A DNA stretch of 64,000 nt from Flavobacterium dankookense (GCF_004362665.1 NZ_SNXR01000013.1:186001-250000), one strand, 5' to 3'; counted from the first letter of the stretch, positions 48,261 through 57,906 are shown. Numbers and translations are program-made. The notes: a model not told the origin generated them from the letters alone.

Positions 48261-48884
48261 TCAATTTCTATCATATTTAAAATACATCAACGCACCATAA
48301 ACAACGTGACAAACGCCAAAACCTAATGCCCAAAACAATAATCCATAACCTAAAAACCAGGTTGATAATAATCCTAAAATGATTAATGTTATGCCTAAAT
48401 ATCGAACATCGCCAAGAGTATATTTACTCGCATTAAGACAAGCCATTCCATAAAAAATCAGCATTAACGGAGCAACGAGACTTAAAATTTCTTTTTCAAT
48501 TAGGAAAATGATGAAAAATCCTCCAGTCAATAATGGAATTAAAAAATTGATTAATAATCGTTTTGATGTTGGGTTCCACAAACTTTCATTTGCTTTTTTT
48601 GCTTTCTTCAAACTCAAAATCAATCCAGTTACAATTGATAAAACAATTACCGAAGCTGCAATGATGAATAATTTTACCACTGCTTCGTAGGATATGATTA
48701 ACGTTCTGTATGAACCCATAGTTGAAGTGTCAAAGTAAATGGTCTTATAAGCTAACCATGCGCCAATTAAGGAATAAATCCCAGCCAATATTCCCGATAA
48801 TCCACTTAATGAAATGAAGCGAGAAGATTGCGACATCATTTGTTTGATGTCTTGAATGTCTTTAAGGTATTTTTCGTTTTCCAT
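48261..48884 (-). CDS. Membrane protein of unknown family
   Basis: The start at ATG 48884 (MENEKYLKDIQDIKQMMSQ) gives 207 aa; the longer frame from 49001 adds 39 unlikely residues overlapping the promoter zone. An N-terminal helix is followed by about six membrane spans. Motifs SLSGLSGILAGIYSLIGA, KRLLINFLIPLLTGGFFI and ALGFGVCHVVYGALMY are seen in Flavobacterium membrane proteins of unknown function. It heads the YiiX-like operon and is divergent from the gene at 48969. Confidence 0.65.
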   Translation of the reverse strand: MENEKYLKDIQDIKQMMSQSSRFISLSGLSGILAGIYSLIGAWLAYKTIYFDTSTMGSYRTLIISYEAVVKLFIIAASVIVLSIVTGLILSLKKAKKANESLWNPTSKRLLINFLIPLLTGGFFIIFLIEKEILSLVAPLMLIFYGMACLNASKYTLGDVRYLGITLIILGLLSTWFLGYGLLFWALGFGVCHVVYGALMYFKYDRN

Positions 48885-48947
48885 TTTAAAGTACTTTGAA
48901 AAACAAAGTAAATAATAATTTTTCCTTTGACCAAATATTTTTTCGAT

Positions 48948-48955
48948 TATTTTTG
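48948..48955 (+). promoter_or_regulatory. Promoter -7 element of the DUF1801 gene
   Basis: TATTTTTG matches TAnnTTTG, 13 bases before the GTG start at 48969. Confidence 0.5.
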
Positions 48956-48968
48956 AAAAAAAATCATC

Positions 48969-49319
48969 GTGAAGCCACAAGACCTTTATATACTGAACCA
49001 ACCAGAAAAATACCGAGACATTTTATTTCATGTTGTAGCAGTAGTGGAGCAAGTTGTTCCCGAAGCAACTTTGGAATACAAGTGGAAAATTCCTTTTTTC
49101 TACCTAGATAAAAAGCCGTTTTGTTATTTAAATGCTAGTCACAAAAAGCAATTTGTGGATGTAGCATTTATGAAAGGATTTGAATTAAAAAAAAATCAGC
49201 AACACTTGGTTGCTGATAATGGTAGAAGTATCGTTAAATCATTACGCTATTCAAATTTGGAGGAAATTGATAATGAAATATTAATTTCTGTTTTGAAAGA
49301 AGCGTTACTTTTTTATTAA
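48969..49319 (+). CDS. DUF1801 domain protein, second copy
   Basis: The 116 aa protein starts with GTG (48969) and shows DUF1801 features: QPEKYRDILFHVVAVVEQVV, EYKWKIPFFYLDKKPFCYL, and KQFVDVAFMKGFEL with a C-terminal helical part. It has the short form of the family. It ends one base before the end of the convergent lpdA gene. No partner is suggested by neighbours. Confidence 0.78.
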   Translation: MKPQDLYILNQPEKYRDILFHVVAVVEQVVPEATLEYKWKIPFFYLDKKPFCYLNASHKKQFVDVAFMKGFELKKNQQHLVADNGRSIVKSLRYSNLEEIDNEILISVLKEALLFY

Positions 49320-49320
49320 A

Positions 49321-50724
49321 TTAAACATGCAATGCTCTATTATCTGTAGCTGCTAATGCTGCTTCTTTAATAGCTTCTGCAAATGTTGGATGCGCATGAG
49401 ACATTCTAGAAATATCTTCGGCTGAAGCTCTAAATTCCATGGCAGTTACGGCTTCCGCAATTAAATCGGCACATCGAGCACCAATCATGTGAACACCAAG
49501 AACTTCATCGGTTTTTGCATCCGCTAAGATTTTTACAAATCCATCAGTATCGCCACCAGCACGAGCTCTTCCTAATGCTTTGAAAGGAAAACTTCCTGCT
49601 TTATACGCAATTCCAGCTTCTTTTAATTGCTCTTCTGTTTTTCCAACAGCCGCAACTTCTGGCCAAGTATAAACTACTCCAGGAATTAAATTATAATCAA
49701 TATGTGGTTTTTGACCTGCTAAAATTTCTGCAACCATTGTACCTTCTTCTTCAGCTTTGTGAGCCAACATGGCGCCACGAACTACATCACCAATTGCGTA
49801 AATGTTAGCAACATTGGTTTGTAAATGATCGTTTACTTCAACCATTCCTCTTTCGGTAATTTTTACTCCAGCTTTGTCTGCGTTCAATCCATCGGTATAA
49901 GGACGACGACCAACAGAAACCAAAGAATAATCGCCGTCTAAGGTAATAGTTTCTCCTTTTGCATTTTCGGCTTGAACCGTTACTACATCACCTTTTCTTT
50001 CAACTGATTGTACTTTATGCGAAGTGTAGAATTTCATTCCTTGTTTTTTCAACACTTTGGTTAATTCTTTGGACAAAGCGGCATCCATTCCAGGAATAAT
50101 TCGGTCCATGAATTCAACAACAGAAACTTGTGCGCCTAATCTTAAATACACTTGTCCTAATTCAATTCCGATAACACCACCACCAATAATTACTAAATGT
50201 TTTGGAACTTCTGGTAATTTTAATGCTTCGGTAGAAGTGATAATTCTTTCTTTATCAATTTTAATAAAAGGAAGATTTGATGGTTTGGAACCTGTTGCAA
50301 TTATAATATTTTTAGCTTCAATAACTTCCGATGAACCGTCAGCTTTTGAAACTTTTACATGAGTAGCATCTTCAAATGAACCTAATCCTTCGTAAACAGT
50401 GATTTTATTTTTATCCATTAAAAACTTTACACCGCCAGATGTTTGATCAACTACAGCTTGTTTGCGAGCAATCATTTTTTCAAGATTTACTTTCACTTCT
50501 CCCGAAACTTCAATTCCGTGATCGGCAAAATGTTGTAATTCTTCGTAATGGTGTGATGATGCTAAAAGAGCTTTTGATGGAATACAACCTACGTTCAAGC
50601 AAGTTCCACCAAGTGTTGTATATTTTTCTATAATTGCGGTTTTGAAACCTAATTGTGCACAACGAATTGCCGAAACATATCCGCCTGGACCAGAACCTAT
50701 AATGACTACGTCAAATGAACTCAT
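49321..50724 (-). CDS. lpdA: Dihydrolipoyl dehydrogenase
   Basis: The 467 aa flavoprotein has VVIIGSGPGGYVSAIRCAQLG (FAD), the redox disulfide GGTCLNVGCIPSKALL (Cys42, Cys47), a second nucleotide-binding motif IIGGGVIGIELG, YAIGDVV, and the C-terminal SHAHPTFAEAIKEAAL with the catalytic His-Glu pair. It is the E3 subunit of the pyruvate and 2-oxoglutarate dehydrogenase complexes and of glycine cleavage. It stands alone. A -7 element lies upstream (50747-50754, minus strand TAATTTTG). Confidence 0.96.
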   Translation of the reverse strand: MSSFDVVIIGSGPGGYVSAIRCAQLGFKTAIIEKYTTLGGTCLNVGCIPSKALLASSHHYEELQHFADHGIEVSGEVKVNLEKMIARKQAVVDQTSGGVKFLMDKNKITVYEGLGSFEDATHVKVSKADGSSEVIEAKNIIIATGSKPSNLPFIKIDKERIITSTEALKLPEVPKHLVIIGGGVIGIELGQVYLRLGAQVSVVEFMDRIIPGMDAALSKELTKVLKKQGMKFYTSHKVQSVERKGDVVTVQAENAKGETITLDGDYSLVSVGRRPYTDGLNADKAGVKITERGMVEVNDHLQTNVANIYAIGDVVRGAMLAHKAEEEGTMVAEILAGQKPHIDYNLIPGVVYTWPEVAAVGKTEEQLKEAGIAYKAGSFPFKALGRARAGGDTDGFVKILADAKTDEVLGVHMIGARCADLIAEAVTAMEFRASAEDISRMSHAHPTFAEAIKEAALAATDNRALHV

Positions 50725-50819
50725 AGTTTTTTTGTTTTTAGTGATGCAAAATTACGAATTCAATTTCAATTTTAATATCAAAAATTCAATTCAATTTAAT
50801 AAAATGTGGTGTAAAAAAA

Positions 50820-51272
50820 CTAAACCGTAAAAACCGTTGTATTTTTCACTTCGCCAATCATGAATGTGCTATGTGTGCTTCCAATATGGTTTAGAGTAGT
50901 TAATTTTGTAACCATAAATTCGCGGTATTCTTCCATGTCTTTTACGCAAATTTTTAAGATGTAATCATAATCACCGCTGACGTGAAAACATTCTAAAACT
51001 TCATCTAGCTTGACAACTTCTTTCTCAAATTGATTGATGAATTCTTTGGTGTGTTGTAATAATTTCAAATGACAAAAAACAACAAAACCTTTATTGATTT
51101 TATTCCGATTTAGAAGCGCAACGTATTTGTCGATGATACCTTCACGCTCCAATTTTTTTATCCGTTCATAAACCGCTGTTACTGATAAATTTAGTTTTAC
51201 GGCTAATGCTGCGGTGGTTTTTTTGGTGTCGTTTTGGAGTAATTCCAGTAGTTTTTTGTCGATAGCGTCCAT
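50820..51272 (-). CDS. Lrp/AsnC family transcriptional regulator
   Basis: The 150 aa protein starts MDAIDKKLLELLQNDTKKT, with the HTH ALAVKLNLSVTAVYERIKKLEREGII (about 19-44) and the RAM ligand-binding domain (KGFVVFCHLKL, VLECFHVSGDYDYILKI, IGSTHSTFMIGE). It probably senses an amino acid and controls the divergent PLP-dependent lyase gene. The shared control region is at 51273-51442. Confidence 0.92.
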   Translation of the reverse strand: MDAIDKKLLELLQNDTKKTTAALAVKLNLSVTAVYERIKKLEREGIIDKYVALLNRNKINKGFVVFCHLKLLQHTKEFINQFEKEVVKLDEVLECFHVSGDYDYILKICVKDMEEYREFMVTKLTTLNHIGSTHSTFMIGEVKNTTVFTV

Positions 51273-51356
51273 TTCAATATTGTTTTAAAATCTATTAAGA
51301 ATAAAATCTGTATTCAAATTTAGTTTTATTTTCTTTAAAATGTATTTTTTTTAGTT

Positions 51357-51398
51357 TTTAAATCTAAATAATTTTTAATGTATTGACTTTAAATCTAA
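51357..51398 (+). promoter_or_regulatory. Direct repeat in the lrp / lyase intergenic region
   Basis: TTTAAATCTAA occurs at 51357-51367 and again at 51388-51398, exactly 31 bp apart (three helical turns). The sites sit between the Lrp-type regulator and its divergent neighbour and are candidate binding sites for it. Confidence 0.4.
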
Positions 51399-51442
51399 TT
51401 ATATTGAATTTTGGAGTAGATAATCATTTAAAAAGTACAACT

Positions 51443-52645
51443 ATGAAAAACTTTAATCCCGCAGACAAAATTCAAGATTTACAATATTTTGGTGAATTTG
51501 GTGGTGTAAATCCATCTATTTCAGATAGTTCTACTTATACTTTTCTTTCGGCTAAAACGATGTTTGACACGTTTGAAGGCAATGCTGAAGGTTGTTATTT
51601 GTATTCTCGTCATTCGTCGCCAATGAATTTGTATTTAGGGAAAGCTTTGGCAGCAATGGAAGGGACGGAATCCGCAAATGTAGCAGCTTCTGGAATGGGA
51701 GCAATTACGCCAGTTTTGTTGCAATTGTGTTCGGCAGGTGATGAAATTGTTTCGAGCAGAACTATTTATGGCGGAACGTATGCATTTATGAAAAACATGT
51801 TGCCAAAATGGAATATTCAAACCAATTTTGTTGACATTACCAAATTGGATTTAGTTGAAAAAGCGATTACATCTAATACAAAAGTGCTTTATTGTGAAAC
51901 AGTTAGCAATCCATTGCTAGAAGTGGCTGACATTGAAGAATTGGCGAAAATTGCTAAGAAGCATAATATAAAGTTAGTAGTTGATAACACTTTTTCGCCA
52001 CTTTCGGTTGCGCCTGTACAATTGGGTGCTGATATTGTTATTCATAGTTTGACGAAGTTTATCAATGGAAGTAGTGATACTGTTGGCGGTGTGGTTTGTG
52101 CAAGTCAAGATTTTATCAATGATTTGAAAAACGTGAACAATGGCGCAAGTATGTTGCTTGGACCAACAATGGATAGTTTTAGAAGTGCAAGTATTTTGAA
52201 GAATTTGAGAACGTTGCACATTCGTATGAAACAGCATAGTTATAATGCACTTTATTTGGCTCAAAAATTTGAAGACGATGGATTGAAAATTGTTTATCCA
52301 GGGTTAAAAAGTCATCCAAGTCACGAACTTTATTCCAAAATGATTAACAGGGAATATGGTTTTGGTGGTATGATGACTATGGATGTTGGATCGTTAGATA
52401 AAGCTAATGAATTGATGGAGTTGATGCAAAACAGAAATTTAGGTTATTTGGCGGTGAGTTTAGGTTTTTATAAAACGTTGTTTTCTGCGCCAGGAACTTC
52501 TACATCTTCTGAAATACCTTTGGAAGAACAAAAAACAATGGGTTTGACAGATGGTTTAATTCGTTTTTCTATTGGATTGGATAATGATATAGAGCGAACC
52601 TATCAGATGATGAAAGGTTGTATGGTTGAGTTGGGGATTTTGTAG
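51443..52645 (+). CDS. PLP-dependent Cys/Met gamma-lyase family enzyme
   Basis: The start ATG 51443 (MKNFNPADKIQDLQYFGEFG) gives 400 aa; a longer frame from TTG 51383 is in the control region. The Cys/Met-metabolism PLP fold is shown by LYSRHSSPMNLYLGKALAAMEGTES (cut), ASGMGAITPVLLQLC, LVVDNTFSPLSVAPVQLGAD and the Schiff-base Lys in IHSLTKFINGSSDTVGG. Methionine gamma-lyase or cystathionine lyase are both possible; substrate choice is not decidable by eye. It is divergent from an Lrp regulator, which suggests control by an amino acid. Confidence 0.87.
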   Translation: MKNFNPADKIQDLQYFGEFGGVNPSISDSSTYTFLSAKTMFDTFEGNAEGCYLYSRHSSPMNLYLGKALAAMEGTESANVAASGMGAITPVLLQLCSAGDEIVSSRTIYGGTYAFMKNMLPKWNIQTNFVDITKLDLVEKAITSNTKVLYCETVSNPLLEVADIEELAKIAKKHNIKLVVDNTFSPLSVAPVQLGADIVIHSLTKFINGSSDTVGGVVCASQDFINDLKNVNNGASMLLGPTMDSFRSASILKNLRTLHIRMKQHSYNALYLAQKFEDDGLKIVYPGLKSHPSHELYSKMINREYGFGGMMTMDVGSLDKANELMELMQNRNLGYLAVSLGFYKTLFSAPGTSTSSEIPLEEQKTMGLTDGLIRFSIGLDNDIERTYQMMKGCMVELGIL

Positions 52646-52673
52646 ATTTTTAAATTATTCTTACAATTTTTGT

Positions 52674-52681
52674 TATATTTG
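52674..52681 (+). promoter_or_regulatory. Promoter -7 element of the LRR/T9SS gene
   Basis: TATATTTG matches TAnnTTTG, 19 bases before the ATG at 52701. Confidence 0.55.
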
Positions 52682-52700
52682 AGGTGAAAATCACTTCATT

Positions 52701-55202
52701 ATGAAACAATTATACATTCTTCTGTTTTTGTTTGTTTGTTCAATAAGCATATCTCAGATTATTACTATTCCTGATGCTAATTTTAAGGCGAAGCTTTTAG
52801 CAGCAAATACAACTAATCAAATAGCATCGAGTACTATAAATTCATTTACTCCAATGGTTATTGATACTAATGGTAATGGTGAAATTGAGGTTAGTGAAGC
52901 ACTTTTAGTTAAATGGCTAAATGTTCCTGGTTCTTCTGTTGCTTCTCTTGAAGGAATACAGTATTTTACAAACTTAAAAGATTTTCGTTGTAATAACAAT
53001 TCTAATCTTACATCACTAGATTTAGGAGAGATAATGACTTTAACTTACCTTGAATGTAGTGGTAATGTTATTTCATCAATAAATATGAACGAAAATGATT
53101 TATTGCAAATTGAGGCAAGTTATAATCAGTTACAGAATATTGATTTTTTGCAAAATGCTAATTCAATAGTTAATTTATTTATCGAAAATAATGAGTTTAA
53201 TACTTTAGATGTTTCTTCATTTTCAACTTTAAAACGTTTACGTTGTGGTTATAATAACCTTTCATCTTTAGATGTTTCAATGTTAAGTTTAACACAGTTA
53301 GATTGTTCTAATAATCAAATCACTTCATTGTTGCTATCTTCCAACATGACAGGAATTGATTTTTCTAATAATCTTTTGACATCAATTGATTTAACTGGAC
53401 AAAATAATCCGAATTTTAGTTATTTAAATATAGCAAATAATTTATTAAATTCAGTTACGTTCCCAACTGTCGGTTTATATTATTTAAACATTTCTGGTAA
53501 TTTGTATACAAGTATCGATTTACAACCAATAGCTGGAAATAATAATTATCAAATAGAATTTGTTGCAATGAATACTAAACTTACATCTTTGGATGTAAAC
53601 TTTCCGCTTACTGACGATTCGTATATTTTTAATAACTTAGATTTAGTAAGTTTAAATATTAAAAATGGAAGTTTTGATGGATGCCAATATTATCCTGCCG
53701 TAACTTGTACTATATCGCCAAATTATACTGCATCTAACAATCCTAATTTACAATTTCTTTGTGTTGACGAGGACGAAGTCAATCATTACATGGATAATCC
53801 TGAATTAGCAAATACATTCATTTCAACTTATTGCTCCTATACTCCTGGAGGAAGTTATAACACTATTTCTGGAAATATAAAATTAGATAATGGTTCTAAT
53901 GGTTGCGATGCAAATGATGTATCAGCAATTTCAATTCCAATAAAAATAACGTTTAGCGTCTTTTCTTATGGAAATTCATATACAAATCAAAATGGTGATT
54001 ATGTGGTTTATGTTCCATCTGAAGACAGAATAATTACACCACAATTTGAAAACCCTTACTATACTATATCTCCATCAAATTTTACATCAAGTTTTGTTGG
54101 TGTTAATCAAACACAAACCGCCAATTTCTGTATTTCTCCCAATGGAGTTCATCCAGATTTAGAAGTTAGTATTTTGCCAATTTCTCCAGCAAGACCAGGA
54201 TTTGATGCGACCTATAAAATAATTTTTAAAAATAAAGGAACAGAAACACAATCAGGAACTGTTGGTTTTACATTTATGGATACTGTTTTGGACTTAGTTT
54301 CATCAAATCCAATAGTTTCATTACAAGAAGGAAATACTCTTTCATGGGATTTTGTTGATTTATTACCATTTGAAACTAGAGAAATAACAGTGGTTTTAAA
54401 TGTCAATTCTCCAATGGAAATTCCAGCAGTGAACAATGATGATATTCTAAATTTTAGTGTTTCAATTGTGAGTTCATTAACTGATGAAACTCCAAATGAT
54501 AATCAAATGGATTTTAATCAACTAGTTGTAGGTTCTTACGATCCAAATGATAAAACGGTACTTCAAGGTTCACAGATTGATATTTCTAAAGTTGGTGATT
54601 ATCTATATTATATTGTTCGTTTTCAAAACACAGGAACTTATGCAGCTGAAAATGTTGTTATTAAAGATTTTTTAGATATAAAATTGAATTGGAGTTCGCT
54701 TCAAATGGTGTCAAGTAGTCATTCGTATCGAAGTAGTTTAACCGAAGGAAATAAATTAGAAGTTTTTTATGAAGGAATAAATCTACCGCCATCAAGTGAG
54801 GATGAAGCAGGAAGCAATGGCTATTTTTCTTTTAAAATAAAACCTAAATCAAATGTTGTTTTGAATGATGTTATTGAAAATACTGCTAATATTTACTTTG
54901 ATTTCAATTTTCCAATCATAACGAATACCGTTTCAACTACGTTTTCTAATTTAAGCAATACTAGTTATGGCAGAAATGAGTTGTTTTCCATTTTTCCCAA
55001 TCCAACAAAGAATAGTTTAAATATAAACCTATTATCTGAAAATGAAATTCAAAATAGTGTGATTTATAATTTACTTGGTCAAAAATTAATTAGTTCAAAA
55101 TCACAGCATACAATAGATGTAAGTTCATTACAACAAGGAACTTATCTGATTGAAGTTGAAACTAAAAGTGGAACGGTTACAAAACGGTTTATTAAAAATT
55201 AA
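52701..55202 (+). CDS. Leucine-rich-repeat surface protein with DUF7619-type repeat and T9SS sorting domain
   Basis: The 833 aa protein has signal peptide MKQLYILLFLFVCSISISQ, then IPDANFKAKLLAANTTNQIA and VIDTNGNGEIEVSEAL (a calcium-binding-like loop), and irregular leucine-rich repeats of the LDVSxxxxLxxLxCxxN type (about 85-360). Residues about 485-750 hold two conserved repeat-type domains: HPDLEVSILPISPARPGFDA, SYDPNDKTVLQGSQI, YIVRFQNTGTYAAENVVIKD and ENTANIYFDFNFPI. The T9SS domain is at about 760-833 (FSIFPNPTKNSLNI, TIDVSSLQQGTYLIEVE). It is a cell-surface protein. It is paralogous to the next gene. Confidence 0.87.
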   Translation: MKQLYILLFLFVCSISISQIITIPDANFKAKLLAANTTNQIASSTINSFTPMVIDTNGNGEIEVSEALLVKWLNVPGSSVASLEGIQYFTNLKDFRCNNNSNLTSLDLGEIMTLTYLECSGNVISSINMNENDLLQIEASYNQLQNIDFLQNANSIVNLFIENNEFNTLDVSSFSTLKRLRCGYNNLSSLDVSMLSLTQLDCSNNQITSLLLSSNMTGIDFSNNLLTSIDLTGQNNPNFSYLNIANNLLNSVTFPTVGLYYLNISGNLYTSIDLQPIAGNNNYQIEFVAMNTKLTSLDVNFPLTDDSYIFNNLDLVSLNIKNGSFDGCQYYPAVTCTISPNYTASNNPNLQFLCVDEDEVNHYMDNPELANTFISTYCSYTPGGSYNTISGNIKLDNGSNGCDANDVSAISIPIKITFSVFSYGNSYTNQNGDYVVYVPSEDRIITPQFENPYYTISPSNFTSSFVGVNQTQTANFCISPNGVHPDLEVSILPISPARPGFDATYKIIFKNKGTETQSGTVGFTFMDTVLDLVSSNPIVSLQEGNTLSWDFVDLLPFETREITVVLNVNSPMEIPAVNNDDILNFSVSIVSSLTDETPNDNQMDFNQLVVGSYDPNDKTVLQGSQIDISKVGDYLYYIVRFQNTGTYAAENVVIKDFLDIKLNWSSLQMVSSSHSYRSSLTEGNKLEVFYEGINLPPSSEDEAGSNGYFSFKIKPKSNVVLNDVIENTANIYFDFNFPIITNTVSTTFSNLSNTSYGRNELFSIFPNPTKNSLNINLLSENEIQNSVIYNLLGQKLISSKSQHTIDVSSLQQGTYLIEVETKSGTVTKRFIKN

Positions 55203-55206
55203 AGAC

Positions 55207-56541
55207 ATGAAAAAAATTGTTTTCATATTATTAATAAGTTATTCAGCAAATTCTCAAATCATTACTTTTCCTGATGCTAACTTTAAAACTCGGCTTTTAC
55301 AATCCGCAAGTTTTAATGATATTGCAAAAAACGATAATAATATTTCCTTCAAAATTGACAGCAATAACGATGGACAAATTCAAGTAAGTGAAGCTCTCTT
55401 AGTTAATGAACTCAATCTCAACTCCTTTAATTTCCCAGTTACGTCTTATATTTCAGATTTAACTGGATTGGAATCCTTTCAAAATTTAAGAATTTTAAAT
55501 TGTTCAAAAAATAATTTAAATCAATTAAATATACAACCGCTGACGTTATTGGAGGAATTACGAGCAGGAAATAATTTACTTACAACTATAGACATATCTA
55601 ATTTATCAAATTTAAAAATACTTTCTGTGCATAATAATTTGTTAAGTACTATTATTCAAAATAATAATACTTCACTTGAAGGTATTTTAATTTATAATAA
55701 TTTATTGGTTAGCTTAGACTTGACTGTTTATCCTTCATTAAGCTGGATTTCCTGTAAGAATAATATGTTAAATTCACTGAATGTTTCTGGATTAACACAA
55801 ATTGATGAAATTGAATGTGGAAATAATATGTTAACCTCTCTAGATATTTCTGGATTATCAACATTAAGATTTTTAGGTTGTGCATCAAATCAAATTAATA
55901 CTATTGACTTAAATACATTGTCTTCATTGAATATATTGACATGTGAAAACAATCCGATTAGCACTATTAATTTAAACGGACTTACTAATTTAGGGATGCT
56001 TGATGTAAGCAACACATTGTTAACTTCAATAGATGCAAGTAATTCAGGAGTTGAACAATTATTTGTTGTCGATTGCCCAAATCTTCAAACTATAAACGCT
56101 CGTAATGGAGCGATATTAGATAGTGATCCAGATTTATTATTTTTTGCATTTAGAATTTACAACAATCCCAACCTAATTAGTATTTGTACAGATGATGGTG
56201 AGCAAAACGAATTAATATATACAGATTATAATACAAGTGGCAATGTTTTGGTTTTTAATGGAATTAACTGTAATATTCCTGTTCAAGTTGCTATGAGTGT
56301 GACTGAAAATGATAAAGTTGATGTAAAAATTTTTCCTAATCCATCAGAAACAATTTTGAATATTGTTGTTTCTGAAATGGATGTTTTAAAACAAATTGAA
56401 TTTAAAAATCTTATTGGGCAAATAGTACTTACAGTTAATAATTTAGAAACAATAGATGTAAGTTCATTGCAAAAAGGAACTTATCTGATTGAAGTTGAAA
56501 CATCTCAAGGAAATCAAACTAAAAAATTCATAAAGATATAA
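55207..56541 (+). CDS. Leucine-rich-repeat surface protein with T9SS sorting domain, short paralogue
   Basis: The start ATG 55207 (MKKIVFILLISYSANSQ, a signal peptide) gives 444 aa; an ATG at 55150 reads over the preceding gene. It shares the beginning FPDANFKTRLLQSASFNDIAK and DSNNDGQIQVSEALLV with the gene before, then carries LRR units (LNLSGLTNLGMLDVSNTLL-like, CNN spacing) up to residue 330. It lacks the middle DUF7619-type domains and ends with a T9SS domain whose DNA is nearly identical to that of its neighbour over 53 bases. It is 4 bases downstream, so one operon. Confidence 0.85.
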   Translation: MKKIVFILLISYSANSQIITFPDANFKTRLLQSASFNDIAKNDNNISFKIDSNNDGQIQVSEALLVNELNLNSFNFPVTSYISDLTGLESFQNLRILNCSKNNLNQLNIQPLTLLEELRAGNNLLTTIDISNLSNLKILSVHNNLLSTIIQNNNTSLEGILIYNNLLVSLDLTVYPSLSWISCKNNMLNSLNVSGLTQIDEIECGNNMLTSLDISGLSTLRFLGCASNQINTIDLNTLSSLNILTCENNPISTINLNGLTNLGMLDVSNTLLTSIDASNSGVEQLFVVDCPNLQTINARNGAILDSDPDLLFFAFRIYNNPNLISICTDDGEQNELIYTDYNTSGNVLVFNGINCNIPVQVAMSVTENDKVDVKIFPNPSETILNIVVSEMDVLKQIEFKNLIGQIVLTVNNLETIDVSSLQKGTYLIEVETSQGNQTKKFIKI

Positions 56542-56574
56542 ATTATTTTAATTTAAAATTTCAATGTAATCAAT

Positions 56575-57861
56575 ATGACAGAAACTGTTTCAACTGAAAA
56601 AAAAGAATGGAGTTTATTGAGAAAAACAATAACGCTTTTTGTAGTGTTTTATTTTTTGCTTTACATGTTTCCCGAACCTTTCACGGAAATACCTGGAGTT
56701 ACAGAATTGCTTTCTGTTTTCACTAAGCCGATGGAATGGTTAATTCTTTGGTTTGGAAAAACCATTTTAGGAATAACAACATTAGAAAAAATTGCCCAAA
56801 CTGGAAGTGGTGATACTACTTTTGACTATGTTAGATTATTAGTTATTTTTATTATTTCATTGCTTGCAACAACAATTGTTTTATTAGTTAGTAAGAAAAA
56901 AGAATTCCAATCATGGTTTAACCTAACTTGGATTTATTCACGTTATTATTTAGGTCTATTTTTGATTGTCTATGGTGTGATTAAATTGTTTGAAGGACAA
57001 TTTGGACCGCCATATATAGGTCGTTTAGAACAAAATTATGGCGACTCTTCTCCAATGGGATTGTTATGGACTTTCATGGGACATTCAAAAGCATATACTT
57101 TTTTTGGAGGTTTGATGGAACTTATCGCTGGTTTATTATTACTTTTTAGAAGAACTACAATTGCTGGAGCATTGATGGCTTTTGGTGTTATGCTCAATGT
57201 TGCCATGATGAATTATTGTTATGATGTGTGTGTGAAATTATTTTCTACTCATTTAGTTCTACTTTCTATTTTGATTTTATCGCCTCATTTAAAGAAGTTA
57301 TTCCAATTTATTTTTCAACAAAAGGCAGTTCAATTAAAAATAGAAAATCTAATTTTTGAAAAAAAATGGCAACGACTTACGCATAAAATTTTTAAAATTA
57401 TATTATTAAGTCTTTGTGCCGTGATGATTATTGGCATGTCAATAGAAAATGCTACTGAATATGAAGATAAAGATTATTCAAAAAGTTTCGACGGAAGTTA
57501 TGAAATTAAAACATTTATTAAAAACGGTGATACAATTCCTTTATTAGAAACAGATACTTTACGATGGGCAAAAATTGTTATCGAACAAGGTGTTTTCGGT
57601 TTTAGAACAACGAATAAAACAAAAACTCGTTTTTCTGTAAAAACCGATACAATCCATAAGAAAATAACACTTACTTCTTTTGATGACAGTACCAAAGTTT
57701 ATAAATTTGATTATAATCGATTGCCAGAACAAAGAGTAATTTTCAAAGGGAAATATGAATTAGATACTTTGGAAATAATAACCCAACAGAAGAAAAGGAA
57801 TGAATACTTGTTGAACAGTACAAGTTTCAAGTGGATAAATGAATACCCATTTAATAGATAA
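56575..57861 (+). CDS. DoxX-like membrane protein
   Basis: The 428 aa protein has eight or so membrane spans in the first 285 residues. The DoxX-like part shows IYSRYYLGLFLIVYGVIKLFEG, then PPYIGRLEQNYGDSSPMGLLW, FFGGLMELIAGLLLLFRRTT and GALMAFGVMLNVAMMNYCYDV. The last 130 residues are a soluble beta-rich domain (KTFIKNGDTIPLLE, FGFRTTNKTKTRFSV) ending near SFKWINEYPF. A function is not known. It is monocistronic, with a bidirectional terminator after it. Confidence 0.75.
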   Translation: MTETVSTEKKEWSLLRKTITLFVVFYFLLYMFPEPFTEIPGVTELLSVFTKPMEWLILWFGKTILGITTLEKIAQTGSGDTTFDYVRLLVIFIISLLATTIVLLVSKKKEFQSWFNLTWIYSRYYLGLFLIVYGVIKLFEGQFGPPYIGRLEQNYGDSSPMGLLWTFMGHSKAYTFFGGLMELIAGLLLLFRRTTIAGALMAFGVMLNVAMMNYCYDVCVKLFSTHLVLLSILILSPHLKKLFQFIFQQKAVQLKIENLIFEKKWQRLTHKIFKIILLSLCAVMIIGMSIENATEYEDKDYSKSFDGSYEIKTFIKNGDTIPLLETDTLRWAKIVIEQGVFGFRTTNKTKTRFSVKTDTIHKKITLTSFDDSTKVYKFDYNRLPEQRVIFKGKYELDTLEIITQQKKRNEYLLNSTSFKWINEYPFNR

Positions 57862-57902
57862 AAAAAAATACCGTTTAAGTTCAACTAAACGGTGTTTTTT
57901 TA
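57860..57902. terminator. Bidirectional hairpin terminator
   Basis: ACCGTTTA (57870-57877) and TAAACGGT (57886-57893) form an 8 bp stem with an A run before and a T run after. It separates two convergent genes. Confidence 0.85.
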
Positions 57903-57906
57903 AATA

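Noticed and set aside
48885..49001. Long N-terminal extension of the membrane protein at 48261
   Set aside because: The added 39 residues run through the divergent promoter zone and do not resemble a signal or membrane start; ATG 48884 is better.
51383..51442. TTG start of the PLP lyase
   Set aside because: It lies in the control region with the direct repeat; ATG 51443 begins the conserved N-terminus.
55150..55206. ATG at 55150 as the start of the second LRR protein
   Set aside because: It reads over the end of the preceding gene in another frame and precedes a good signal peptide at 55207.
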